Below, one piece after another: positions 1-6,805 of a DNA stretch of 11,021 bases. The DNA lies in the NCBI GenBank assembly GCA_023250175.1, contig JAHFBD010000010.1:9376-20396 (forward strand), in the 5' to 3' direction. Each line of letters starts with the position of its first letter. Positions within the stretch are counted from its first letter, which is position 1. The position numbers and the translations under genes are program-made. Source of the stretch: Candidatus Melainabacteria bacterium (lineage in GTDB: Bacteria > Cyanobacteriota > Vampirovibrionia > 2-02-FULL-35-15). The notes under the pieces were generated by a model. The model did no database searches and was not told the origin of the DNA. It saw only the letters and a list, made by a program, of their open reading frames with translations.

Positions 1-358
1 CTTGTGCAAGTCTTTGAGTTATTACCGCTCTACTTGCTGCTGGTCTACCACTTGGTAGTGGACCTGGGCGACCTTCAAGTACATGCTCTTGATCCTGTAT
101 AAGAGATGCATAATTATCTTGAGTTGATGTGGCTTGAGTAATTAGCTGCTGTCTTATTTCAGGAGTTATAAATCTTTGTATTTGTTGTAACCGTCCTCGA
201 ATTTGTTCTAAATTACGATTTTGTCCACTTGGTAATGGACCTGCATTACCAGAGATAATATGCTCTAGATCTTGTAAAAGTGCTTCGATTTCCTGTGCTT
301 GTGTACGTGCACCTACTCCTTGTTGTCCTCTTGTTCCAACTAGATTAATCTCTGACAT
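1..358 (-). CDS. Unknown repeat-containing protein, N-terminal 119 residues (3' end outside window)
   Basis: An open frame starts at ATG 358 and runs off the window edge without a stop. The start is supported by a strong Shine-Dalgarno AGGGGG at 364-369, five bases before the ATG. The visible part is rich in Gln, Arg and Leu, has no signal peptide or membrane segment, and looks helical. It contains an internal duplication of period 59 residues: residues 25-45 and 84-104 both end in GPLPSG and share the pattern L-[LI]-Q-D-x-E-H. The repeat is still visible in the DNA at 48-66 and 225-243. I do not recognise the family. It lies downstream of the cytochrome/barrel pair on the same strand, separated by 184 bp that hold a possible terminator, so it may be a separate transcription unit. 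Its composition resembles that of the 427-aa protein at 2016-3299. Confidence 0.75.
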   Translation of the reverse strand, partial: MSEINLVGTRGQQGVGARTQAQEIEALLQDLEHIISGNAGPLPSGQNRNLEQIRGRLQQIQRFITPEIRQQLITQATSTQDNYASLIQDQEHVLEGRPGPLPSGRPAASRAVITQRLAQ

Positions 359-363
359 AGTTA

Positions 364-369
364 CCCCCT
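364..369 (-). promoter_or_regulatory. Shine-Dalgarno of the partial gene starting at 358, with adjacent small hairpin
   Basis: On the minus strand AGGGGG lies five bases before ATG 358 and fixes that start. Immediately upstream TAGCT and AGCTA flank an AAAA loop, a five-base-pair hairpin abutting the ribosome binding site. The hairpin could affect access to the site, but it is short and may be chance. Confidence 0.55.
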
Positions 370-454
370 AGCTTTTTAGCTACCCTCAAATATTCATTGA
401 TTAGTTTGATCTTGGCATGTTGTTGTAAAGAAAATATTAAGATTGGAATAGGTG

Positions 455-503
455 AAAAATAAAATTCTTTTTATAAAATACTTCTTGACTTATAGAATTT
501 TAT
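455..503 (-). terminator. Possible AT-rich terminator after the cytochrome/barrel operon
   Basis: A perfect 10-bp inverted repeat (ATAAAATTCT at 459-468 and its complement at 494-503) is separated by 25 bases. On the minus strand the second arm is followed by TTTT, and the element starts about 40 bases after the barrel gene's stop codon. That placement fits a Rho-independent terminator. The stem has only two G-C pairs and the loop is long, so it would be weak. It could also be an operator for the gene starting at 358. Confidence 0.3.
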
Positions 504-542
504 ACTCCTAATTAATAAAAACTAAAATCATATTATATGAAG

Positions 543-1589
543 CTATTTAATTCTTGCTGTAATATTAAAACCAAAATGCCAATCATTAGATGGGCCGCCC
601 ACAACAAATTGTCCAAAACTGGAGTAGGGTACATTTGAAAATCCAATTGTCCACACATGTGTCTCAAGTCTAGATAGAATTTGTAAACCAAAAGACCATC
701 CGTTTTTAACTTCTCTATATCCACTCAGAATAGGAGTATATTCTCCGAAAAGAGAGGCTTTGTGTGGCCATACTTGTACTGCTGCCCCAATTGGCAATGC
801 AAATGTACCACTACTTCTTTTATATCCTCTTTCTTTAGGATCTAAGAAAGTAAAGAATGAAGCAGAGAGTGAATTTGCCATTCCTATCGTAGCTGATTTA
901 TCAGACCATGTCGGTGCTAAATATACTTTAAACCAGCTTGGAATAATTACTTTTGAAATTATTGGTTGAACATAAAAATCAATTGAGTTTTGAATGTTAT
1001 CATTTTGAAATCCACTAGATAATGTCAATCCAAAAGGTGCACCAGTACCAAATTTTTTAGCTTCTTTAAAAACCTGATATTTTAATCCTGCTTCAATAGC
1101 ATCAGTTAAACTGGATCTAAAAACATGAGCCTCAAGATTATTTGTAATTCCATAATATAAACCAAGTCCTGTATAAGCATAAGTATCTAAGCCATATAAA
1201 TCATTTGCTGTCTCTTCTTTAACAGGTCCTGAAAATCTATGTGTAAAATCAAAACCTATTCCATTTCGTGGCAAAAGATTGTCTGTGGGAATATTAAATA
1301 GCCTTGCACCGACATTAGCACTAGCAGGTCCTTTAGCATATTGCTTGCGTTTTTTTACAATATTTCCTTGCAAAGATGGCTCACTAGGTATCTCTACTGT
1401 GGGTTCTATAGGAACGTCTAAGGTATATTCTTTTCCCTCAATTTCTACTTTTATAGTTTTATCTTGCTTATTATAATCAAGTATTTTAGGTTCTTCTGCT
1501 TGGCACGAATTTATGTAAGACAAAGAAAATATAGCTAACAATGTTAGTGATAAAGCAATATTACCAATGGTCTTAAAACTTTTAACCAC
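543..1589 (-). CDS. DUF5777-like outer-membrane beta-barrel protein
   Basis: The 348-residue protein has a typical Sec signal peptide (basic N-terminus, hydrophobic residues about 9-26, likely cleavage after A31 in S-C-Q-A). A charged linker with Pro/Glu runs to about residue 85. The rest is alternating amphipathic strands rich in Gly, Tyr, Phe and Ser, ending in a C-terminal strand, as in outer-membrane barrels. The stretch around HRF (117-119), LYGLD (131-135), the following Y-G-I-T and R-S-S, and the C-terminal GFNI resembles the DUF5777 barrel family known mainly from Bacteroidota. Recognition is by eye. The start codon is GTG at 1589; no ATG lies upstream in frame and no Shine-Dalgarno is visible. 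It follows the cytochrome gene by 23 bases, so the two are very likely cotranscribed, which suggests a shared redox or surface role. The ligand is unknown. Confidence 0.7.
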   Translation of the reverse strand: MVKSFKTIGNIALSLTLLAIFSLSYINSCQAEEPKILDYNKQDKTIKVEIEGKEYTLDVPIEPTVEIPSEPSLQGNIVKKRKQYAKGPASANVGARLFNIPTDNLLPRNGIGFDFTHRFSGPVKEETANDLYGLDTYAYTGLGLYYGITNNLEAHVFRSSLTDAIEAGLKYQVFKEAKKFGTGAPFGLTLSSGFQNDNIQNSIDFYVQPIISKVIIPSWFKVYLAPTWSDKSATIGMANSLSASFFTFLDPKERGYKRSSGTFALPIGAAVQVWPHKASLFGEYTPILSGYREVKNGWSFGLQILSRLETHVWTIGFSNVPYSSFGQFVVGGPSNDWHFGFNITARIK

Positions 1590-1612
1590 ACAAATAATGA
1601 AAATAACTTTAC

Positions 1613-1960
1613 TTATAGAGTTCCCACGTATTCTGCTAATTGTGATATTTGTTCATCTGTTAATTTAAAGCTAAACATTTTTTTCATTAAGTGAATTGAG
1701 CGGATTATTTGCTCTTCATCTTTTCTCTTTCCAATTCCTTTTAATGATGGGATTTTCTTTCCGTCTTCTTCGTCTATTTTTTGTATTTCAAAATCCCACC
1801 TTCCAGCTGAATTTCCATTTACATGACAATGATTACAACTACCATGTTTACCTTTGGAATTATAAAAAAGATCTTTGCCTGGTAAATCTTTAGCAATCGA
1901 GCAACTAATGGTAAGAAGAAAATAAGCAATAATTAAAAAGCAACAAGAATATAGTTTCAT
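1613..1960 (-). CDS. Small exported monoheme cytochrome c
   Basis: The 115-residue protein begins with a hydrophobic export signal (about 4-20). L-T-I-S-C20 fits a relaxed lipobox, so it may be a lipoprotein anchored at Cys20 and processed by LspA. C42-N-H-C45-H46 is the canonical CXXCH heme c attachment site, with His46 as axial ligand. PSLKGIG (71-77) and the C-terminal helix after L-T-D-E-Q are typical of class I cytochromes c. M92 or M95 is the likely sixth ligand. It would carry electrons in the periplasm or at the outer membrane, and it needs cytochrome c maturation genes that are not in this window. There is no Shine-Dalgarno. A -10-like TAATAA lies nine bases before the ATG, next to a perfect inverted repeat. 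It heads a two-gene operon with the barrel gene. The redox partner is unknown. Confidence 0.88.
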   Translation of the reverse strand: MKLYSCCFLIIAYFLLTISCSIAKDLPGKDLFYNSKGKHGSCNHCHVNGNSAGRWDFEIQKIDEEDGKKIPSLKGIGKRKDEEQIIRSIHLMKKMFSFKLTDEQISQLAEYVGTL

Positions 1961-1969
1961 GTCATGGAA

Positions 1970-1975
1970 TTATTA
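1970..1975 (-). promoter_or_regulatory. -10-like hexamer close to the cytochrome start
   Basis: On the minus strand TAATAA ends nine bases before ATG 1960. Transcription from it would start almost at the ATG. No convincing -35 box is seen, and such hexamers are frequent in AT-rich DNA. Confidence 0.25.
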
Positions 1976-1979
1976 CACT

Positions 1980-1997
1980 TTTACTTATACAAGTAAA
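1980..1997. repeat. Perfect inverted repeat upstream of the cytochrome gene (candidate operator)
   Basis: TTTACTT and AAGTAAA form a 7-bp perfect inverted repeat around the loop ATAC. It lies 19 bases before the cytochrome start and 18 bases past the preceding gene's stop, directly behind the -10-like TAATAA at 1970-1975. It therefore sits where a repressor or activator could act. No T-tract follows on the minus strand, which argues against a terminator. Confidence 0.4.
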
Positions 1998-2015
1998 TGC
2001 TTTACCTGCAAGTTT

Positions 2016-3299
2016 TTATAGAAGGTGATCTGGCGCTGTATGTACCCTACCACCTACTGATACAGGAGTTGGACTAAGTACAGGAGGAGTTAGCGAAGAA
2101 GAAACTGGTGGTGGTGGAACTGGTACTGAGGATGGTAAAGGTGAAGGTACTGGTGGAGTTACTGATGGTGTTCCATATCTAGAACGAGCTTGTTGCACTA
2201 AGTCCCCGGCTTTTTTATATCCACTTCTTGCAAGCGGGGTTGCTCTATCAATTGTACCTGTTATATAACGTGCATCATTACCATAGAGATTTCTAAAGAA
2301 TGAATTAATTTGACCTGGGTTATCTCCTGTTGGAAAGTAATTATATTCTACGGTATGAGCTGTTTGAGTTCTTGCACCTTGCTCTAAAGTATTTAATTGT
2401 GTTCTAGAATTTCTCAATGCAGCTTCAGCTCTTTGCACACGTAATGCACCATCTTCAATAGCTCTAAGTCTTACTTGTGTATTTGTAAATGCTCTCTGTG
2501 CATTTGCCAGTCTTCTATTTACTATATCTAGTGCTTTTTGAGCAGCTTCATTTGCTGTATTTTGAGCAGTTGCTTGAGTTACTTGTTGTTGTAGTGTACT
2601 AGCTTGGCCACGCAAGGTAGCAATTTGACTTTCTAATTTCCCAATATTACCTGTTAATCTTCCTTGTGTTTGTTGAATTGTAGCAGCATCTAATCTTACA
2701 GGATTATTCCCCAATCTTAGATTTTTAGATAGTTCACTACCTGCGGTTTTAAATTCCTGTGCAATAGGATTGTGTACTGAGCTTCTAAAATTATTTATTA
2801 GTGCTTTTTGAGTTTCAGCATTAAATGCTTGTCCTGGCTGTGCTACTGCTCTAACAGAAGCTGCTCTTGCTGTAGTCCATGCACTTTTTAATGCACCTAG
2901 TTGAGGTAGTGCAAAAGCTATGCTTAATCCCCCGCCGACGGCTTCCATAAGTGAGTTTGCATTTGCTATATCAATAGCACCTTTAGCTACAAACATTAAA
3001 GCAGCTACTGGCATTAAAGCAGGGACAAATATACTTGCTACAGCAAGTATATTTATAAGTGGAGCAGCGGCTTTACAAAGACCTGTAAGAATACTACCTA
3101 AGATAGGTATGCAATTTACCGCTTTAGTTAACCTACCTGGCTCTCCTTCTTCTTTACTACCAAAAAACATATCTACAGCTGCACCAAGTCCTAATGCTCC
3201 TCCTCTAGTAAAAAGTTTTCCTTTTGCTTTTTCTAACAATCCCGCTCCTGGAGTTAGTCTAGTTGGGGTTAGTGAAATCACTGCATTTGCTAAACTCAT
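2016..3299 (-). CDS. Unknown 427-aa protein with hydrophobic hairpin, coiled coil and proline-rich tail
   Basis: The start at 3299 is supported by AAAGGA at 3307-3312, seven bases before the ATG. There is no N-terminal signal peptide. In order: a Gly/Leu-rich N-terminus (1-50); a long hydrophobic Ala/Leu/Ile/Val region (about 61-106) and a second one (about 119-138) that could each cross or insert into a membrane; a polar helical stretch; a Gln/Ala/Arg/Leu-rich coiled coil (about 206-308) with heptad-like leucines; a mixed region (315-375); and a Pro/Ser/Val tail (377-413) with four prolines at 395-398. This design (unsignalled, membrane-inserting, coiled coil, proline-rich) recalls secreted translocator or effector proteins and membrane-remodelling proteins, but I recognise no family motif. 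Ala/Gln/Pro content is far above that of neighbouring genes, and the DNA looks more GC-rich than its flanks. Confidence 0.75.
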   Translation of the reverse strand: MSLANAVISLTPTRLTPGAGLLEKAKGKLFTRGGALGLGAAVDMFFGSKEEGEPGRLTKAVNCIPILGSILTGLCKAAAPLINILAVASIFVPALMPVAALMFVAKGAIDIANANSLMEAVGGGLSIAFALPQLGALKSAWTTARAASVRAVAQPGQAFNAETQKALINNFRSSVHNPIAQEFKTAGSELSKNLRLGNNPVRLDAATIQQTQGRLTGNIGKLESQIATLRGQASTLQQQVTQATAQNTANEAAQKALDIVNRRLANAQRAFTNTQVRLRAIEDGALRVQRAEAALRNSRTQLNTLEQGARTQTAHTVEYNYFPTGDNPGQINSFFRNLYGNDARYITGTIDRATPLARSGYKKAGDLVQQARSRYGTPSVTPPVPSPLPSSVPVPPPPVSSSLTPPVLSPTPVSVGGRVHTAPDHLL

Positions 3300-3306
3300 A
3301 TATTTT

Positions 3307-3312
3307 TCCTTT
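3307..3312 (-). promoter_or_regulatory. Shine-Dalgarno deciding the start at 3299
   Basis: AAAGGA on the minus strand lies seven bases before ATG 3299. The 175-bp gap behind it (3300-3474) is AT-rich and contains the 10-bp palindrome AAAGGCCTTT at 3374-3383. I see no confident promoter there. Confidence 0.55.
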
Positions 3313-3474
3313 AATTTTTATTTTATTAAAAAATTATCTTAAAAATAGAGTCTAATTGACCCTACACCTATTAAAAGGCCTTTATAAGAAAAAGTTGATA
3401 GTAAATTTAGAAAATAGTACTTGGAAGAGCTTAGTAACAGTAGAAATTTGTGGTTATTAATTAAAAAATTTGAG

Positions 3475-3939
3475 TTATGTAGTAGTTAAAGTTAACTGTT
3501 CTTTACCTAATAAATATGCCTTAACCAGTCGTTTACCTAAGAAAAAATTATTATACATTTCTTTAATATGTGAGCTGGCTTCACCACCTACATCTATAGT
3601 ACATGCACGCAATAACCTGACAAACTCTCGATAATGCATAAAATCATTTTTCTCAAAGTAATCTTTTAGGTAGACTTCAAGATATTTTTCTAACTCTTCT
3701 TCTTTTATATATATGTTATTAGCAGAGTTGCTTTTACCAAGATTATAAACAAGTAAATATCGCATACTTTTTCTTGCATTATCAAAACATCGTTTTAAAC
3801 TAGAGGCTAACGCTCTACTATTTTGTCTAACTATAATAAGCCAGTACTCAAGATCTACAATAATCTCTTTATCGATTGACTCTGATAGTATATGGTCCAA
3901 TGATGCATGTTTATTTATATCTTCAGAAAATTGAATCAT
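3475..3939 (-). CDS. Unknown soluble helical protein, 154 aa
   Basis: A complete open frame from ATG 3939. I do not recognise it. It has no signal peptide or membrane segment. It is mostly amphipathic helix, with charged and aromatic residues (Glu/Lys/Tyr-rich at 78-105) and two cysteines (C51, C113). The tail is Thr-rich. There is no Shine-Dalgarno; a -10-like TATAGA (3950-3955) ends ten bases before the start. The gene is divergent from lpxA across only 46 bp, so both promoters must lie in or overlap that gap. The 427-aa gene lies 175 bp downstream on the same strand, but the gap is wide enough for a separate promoter. Its coding status rests on frame length and the clean gap to lpxA, not on homology. 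Confidence 0.65.
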   Translation of the reverse strand: MIQFSEDINKHASLDHILSESIDKEIIVDLEYWLIIVRQNSRALASSLKRCFDNARKSMRYLLVYNLGKSNSANNIYIKEEELEKYLEVYLKDYFEKNDFMHYREFVRLLRACTIDVGGEASSHIKEMYNNFFLGKRLVKAYLLGKEQLTLTTT

Positions 3940-3985
3940 ATAGGTAAAATCTATAGTCTAAAACTTTTTATGCTAAACTAACCGT
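3940..3985. promoter_or_regulatory. Divergent promoter region, 3939 gene / lpxA
   Basis: This 46-bp gap separates two divergent start codons. On the plus strand TATGCT (3969-3974) ends 11 bases before the lpxA ATG. On the minus strand TATAGA (3955-3950) ends ten bases before ATG 3939. Neither gene has a Shine-Dalgarno. No good -35 hexamers are seen, so the -10 assignments are tentative. Confidence 0.35.
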
Positions 3986-4795
3986 ATGTCTATTTGTACA
4001 ACATCTAATATACACCCAACTGCAATAGTATCAAAAGAAGCAAAGATTGGCAGTGATGTAATTATAGGTCCTTATTCTCATATAGGACCAGGAGTAGAAA
4101 TTAAGGATAAAACATATATTGGCCCTCAGGTAATCATTGATGGTAATACAGAAATAGGTTCAGGCTGTAAACTAATTGCAGCTTGTAGTATTGGACTTCC
4201 CCCTCAGGATATAAGCTATAAAGATGAATCTACTGGGGTTAAAATCGGGAATAATACAGTAATTAGAGAATATGTTACAGTGCACAAAGCTTCAAAAGAA
4301 GGATTTACTACTATTGGTAATGATTGTTACTTAATGAATTATGTTCATATTGGACATAATGTTCAGGTAGGAAACAGTGTAATTATGGCAAACTCAGCCA
4401 TGTTGCCTGGCTATGTAGTCGTTGAAGATTTTGTTTTTATAAGTGGTCTTTCTACTATCCATCAACACTGCAGAATTGGTGAGTCTGCAATGGTCGGAGC
4501 AATGACAGGAAGCAGGCTAGATCTCCCTCCTTATTTTATTGCAGATGGCAGACCAGCAAAAATCAGAGGGGTAAACAGAGTAGGATTACGACGACGAAGT
4601 ATAAAGCCTGGTGTTAGAGAAGAATTAGGAAAAGCATATAAAATTATTTACCTCTCAGGACTTAATACTACAAATGCTCTAAGTAAAATAGAAACAGAAC
4701 TTGTACAATTTGAAGAAATTAAAAAACTTATTAATTTTTATAGAACTTCTAAAAGAGGTGTTGTAGGTATTGATGCAGAAGATTTATTCGAGTAA
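3986..4795 (+). CDS. lpxA: Acyl-ACP--UDP-N-acetylglucosamine O-acyltransferase (LpxA)
   Basis: LpxA catalyses the first step of lipid A synthesis, moving a 3-hydroxyacyl chain from acyl carrier protein to the 3-OH of UDP-GlcNAc in the cytoplasm. The 269-residue length is normal. Residues 8 to about 190 are the left-handed beta-helix, with hexapeptide repeats of the [IV]-G-x-x type. Family motifs are present: GLPPQDISYK (70-79), I-R-E-Y-V-T-V-H (93-100) and H121-I-G-H124, where His124 matches the catalytic His125 of E. coli. DGRPAKIRGVN is followed by GLRRR, after which comes the C-terminal helical domain. The start has no Shine-Dalgarno; a -10-like TATGCT lies 11 bases upstream. It opens an overlapping operon with lspA and rluD. 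lpxC, lpxD and fabZ, its usual partners, are not adjacent here. Confidence 0.96.
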   Translation: MSICTTSNIHPTAIVSKEAKIGSDVIIGPYSHIGPGVEIKDKTYIGPQVIIDGNTEIGSGCKLIAACSIGLPPQDISYKDESTGVKIGNNTVIREYVTVHKASKEGFTTIGNDCYLMNYVHIGHNVQVGNSVIMANSAMLPGYVVVEDFVFISGLSTIHQHCRIGESAMVGAMTGSRLDLPPYFIADGRPAKIRGVNRVGLRRRSIKPGVREELGKAYKIIYLSGLNTTNALSKIETELVQFEEIKKLINFYRTSKRGVVGIDAEDLFE

Positions 4796-5252
4796 GCATA
4801 ATTTATTCTTTTATATTTTACTTTGTATTTTAATTATCCTTGCTGACCAGATTACAAAACAATTCATGTATCATAAAATAGGTTTAGGTAATACAAGGGC
4901 TTTTTTACCTGGATTTATGCAATTTACCGTTGTTCAGAATACAGGAGGAGCATTTAGTATTTTCAAACAATATCCTGTTTACTTTAAGATTATTGGATTA
5001 ATAAATATTGTGCTTTTTTCTTATTTAATAGCTTGCTCTAATATTAAATTGAATCAAATTACAAAATTAGGCTTTGTTTGTATTTTAGGTGGCACAACAG
5101 GAAATTTAATTGATCGTTTTTTGGTAAATGGGGTTATTGATTTTTTGGAATTACAGTTATTTGATTTTGCGATTTTTAATGTGGCTGATGTGTTTATAGA
5201 TACTGGTGTTATGTTAGTGCTCATAGGATGGTTTTTTTTAAAGGATAAATGA
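4773..5252 (+). CDS. lspA: Lipoprotein signal peptidase II (LspA)
   Basis: LspA is the inner-membrane aspartyl protease that removes signal peptides from diacylglyceryl-modified prolipoproteins just before the lipid-bearing Cys. About 159 residues and four hydrophobic segments fit the family. Numbered from the alternative TTG start at 4770, the motifs are ADQ (D26) in the first helix, N57-T-G59-G-A-F, G111-N112-L-I-D115-R116, V-I-D124-F and F-N137-V-A-D140. D124 and D140 match the catalytic dyad (D124/D143 in Pseudomonas). ATG 4773 is preferred, with a weak TAGGT just upstream; TTG 4770 is possible. The gene overlaps the 3' end of lpxA by 23 bases, indicating translational coupling. Its substrates may include the cytochrome at 1613-1960. 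Confidence 0.96.
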   Translation: MQKIYSSKHNLFFYILLCILIILADQITKQFMYHKIGLGNTRAFLPGFMQFTVVQNTGGAFSIFKQYPVYFKIIGLINIVLFSYLIACSNIKLNQITKLGFVCILGGTTGNLIDRFLVNGVIDFLELQLFDFAIFNVADVFIDTGVMLVLIGWFFLKDK

Positions 5253-6145
5253 ATAACCAGCAAATTTTAATTGCCTCCGAAAAAAACATTGGTGAAAGAT
5301 TAGATCGCTTTATTTGTACTTCAATTAAAGATATCAGTAGAACTCTGGTTCAAAGATTGATTGAGGAAGAACAAGTATTAGTAAATAACAAACTCTTAAA
5401 AGCTGGCTACAAGCTGCGTGTAGGGGATAAAGTATTAGTTTTAATGCCATCTTTAAAAGAAATGAGAATTGAATCAGAGAGTATTCCTTTGGATATTGTT
5501 TTTGAAGATAAAGATTTAATTGTAATTAATAAATCCCAAGGAATGGTTACTCATCCTGCCAGTGGAATTTTTAATGGGACTTTAGTAAATGCACTGTTGC
5601 ATCACTGCAAAGATTCTCTTTCAGGTATAAATGGTGTGTTACGACCAGGCATTGTTCACAGATTAGATAAAGATACTTCAGGGCTTATTATTGTTTGTAA
5701 AAATAATAAATCACACATTCAAATAGCAAATCAAATCAAAGAAAGAAAACTAAAGAGACAGTATCTCGCAATAGTAAATGGAAAGGTTCAGTATAAAACG
5801 GGTACTATAAATAAACCAATTGGAAGAGATAAGGTTAATAGGCATAAAATGGCTATTGTTCAGAGTGGGAGAATTGCAATAACTCACTGGAAAGTTTTAA
5901 AGGAGATAAAAGGATATACATTTATTGAATGCAGCCTAGAAACAGGTCGTACTCATCAGATTAGGGTTCACATGAAAAGTATTGGGCATCCTATTGTTGG
6001 TGATAAGACTTATGGTAAAAAAAATGAGCCTAGTACAATGATGTTACATGCTTATAGATTAGTTTTTACTCATCCCAGCAATGGAAGAGAAATAATATTG
6101 GAAACAGAGATCCCTAAACGATTTGAGACATTATTGGGAAAGTAA
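5249..6145 (+). CDS. rluD: RluA/RluD-family 23S rRNA pseudouridine synthase
   Basis: This enzyme isomerises uridine to pseudouridine in large-subunit rRNA. The 298 residues hold an N-terminal S4 RNA-binding domain (about 14-65), then the catalytic domain with V-I-N-K followed by G-M-V-T-H-P, the signature HRLDKDTSGL (137-146) with D140 as the catalytic aspartate, and L-E-T-G-R-T-H-Q-I-R-V-H-M near the C-terminus. The S4 domain and motif order fit the RluD branch, but RluC-like specificity cannot be excluded by eye. The ATG overlaps the lspA stop as ATGA (5249-5252), with AAAGGA at 5240-5245, so it is the third gene of the lpxA operon. Its last 15 bases overlap the 3' end of the converging gene at 6131. 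Confidence 0.93.
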   Translation: MNNQQILIASEKNIGERLDRFICTSIKDISRTLVQRLIEEEQVLVNNKLLKAGYKLRVGDKVLVLMPSLKEMRIESESIPLDIVFEDKDLIVINKSQGMVTHPASGIFNGTLVNALLHHCKDSLSGINGVLRPGIVHRLDKDTSGLIIVCKNNKSHIQIANQIKERKLKRQYLAIVNGKVQYKTGTINKPIGRDKVNRHKMAIVQSGRIAITHWKVLKEIKGYTFIECSLETGRTHQIRVHMKSIGHPIVGDKTYGKKNEPSTMMLHAYRLVFTHPSNGREIILETEIPKRFETLLGK

Positions 6146-6805
6146 GTTGGATTCTTTTCCGGCAAGCTTTATTATAAAATCAGTCAAGTCTATAGTTTCC
6201 GATATATGTGAGTTAAAAACCTCTGTTAGCATTTTTTCAGGAAATCCTGCTTTCTTAAGCTTATTATATGTTTGTTCAAGAGATATACTCCTTATAGCAA
6301 ATCTAAGAAGGTTTAACTCATCAGTAGTTAAATTTGTACCAAGCTCATTCCAGTATGGAATTCCTACTTCTACAGCATTACATAATTTATCAACATTCAA
6401 TAAAATAACACTTGTTTTTTCATTTGTTTGTTCTTTTATAATTTTTAAAATATTTTCTGCATGACTTAATATTTCTATCTGAAGTGTCATCTGAGCTGTT
6501 TCAGAATCCATAAATGCATCCCATGCGTATTTTTGAATGTCTGGATTGTTTTCAAAGAATACCTCGTCATTATCAAGACCTTCTGTTTTCATTTTTTTAA
6601 ATGCATTATCAACAAGTCCTTTTATCTCTTCTTTACTAAATTGTGCAAGCCATTTTAATGCTTCTTCTGTATCTTCTTGCATCTTATCACCCATAGATTT
6701 AGCATATTCACCTTTTATACTATTAACATGCTCATCACAATACTCCTTAGCAGCACCAATCATATAACCTAAATATTTTTTAACATCAATGGGATTAATA
6801 TTCAT
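6131..6805 (-). CDS. Unknown helical protein with N-terminal K-x2-L-x7-KEY motif
   Basis: ATG 6805 is chosen because AGAGGT (6811-6816) lies five bases before it; an upstream in-frame TTG at 6841 has no such support. The 224-residue protein has no signal peptide or membrane segment and reads as helical. Lys9-x2-Leu12-x7-Lys20-Glu21-Tyr22 matches the same pattern near the start of the 7370-7840 protein and of the remnant at 7868-7972. A second shared stretch, L-T-T-D-E (159-163), resembles L-T-K-D-E in the 7370 product and L-S-S-D-E in the 6795 product. The gene overlaps the preceding gene by 11 bases, so translation is probably coupled and the two products may interact. The 3' end overlaps rluD by 15 bases in opposite orientation. 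I do not recognise a domain. Confidence 0.72.
   Translation of the reverse strand: MNINPIDVKKYLGYMIGAAKEYCDEHVNSIKGEYAKSMGDKMQEDTEEALKWLAQFSKEEIKGLVDNAFKKMKTEGLDNDEVFFENNPDIQKYAWDAFMDSETAQMTLQIEILSHAENILKIIKEQTNEKTSVILLNVDKLCNAVEVGIPYWNELGTNLTTDELNLLRFAIRSISLEQTYNKLKKAGFPEKMLTEVFNSHISETIDLTDFIIKLAGKESNLLSQ

Noticed and set aside
485..506. TTGACT followed by TATACT on the plus strand, looking like a promoter
   Set aside because: The spacing is only 10 bases, and no plus-strand gene follows; the DNA downstream is the barrel gene on the other strand.
760..969. Plus-strand open frame within the barrel gene
   Set aside because: Antisense shadow of the DUF5777-like coding sequence, which has a signal peptide and family-like motifs in the minus frame.
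543..1589. Lipoprotein signal for the barrel protein around N-S-C
   Set aside because: Asn and Tyr at the positions before Ser-Cys do not fit a lipobox; C-Q-A before E-E fits signal peptidase I better.
2920..3342. 140-codon open frame on the plus strand
   Set aside because: It lies antisense inside the well-supported 427-aa gene and mirrors its hydrophobic codons; it lacks its own start signals.
3374..3383. AAAGGCCTTT palindrome
   Set aside because: A 10-bp palindrome without loop is expected by chance at this length, and no promoter element lies next to it.
6123..6464. Plus-strand frame continuing past rluD
   Set aside because: It overlaps the 6131-6805 gene, which has a Shine-Dalgarno and a shared motif; the plus frame has no recognisable protein features or start site.
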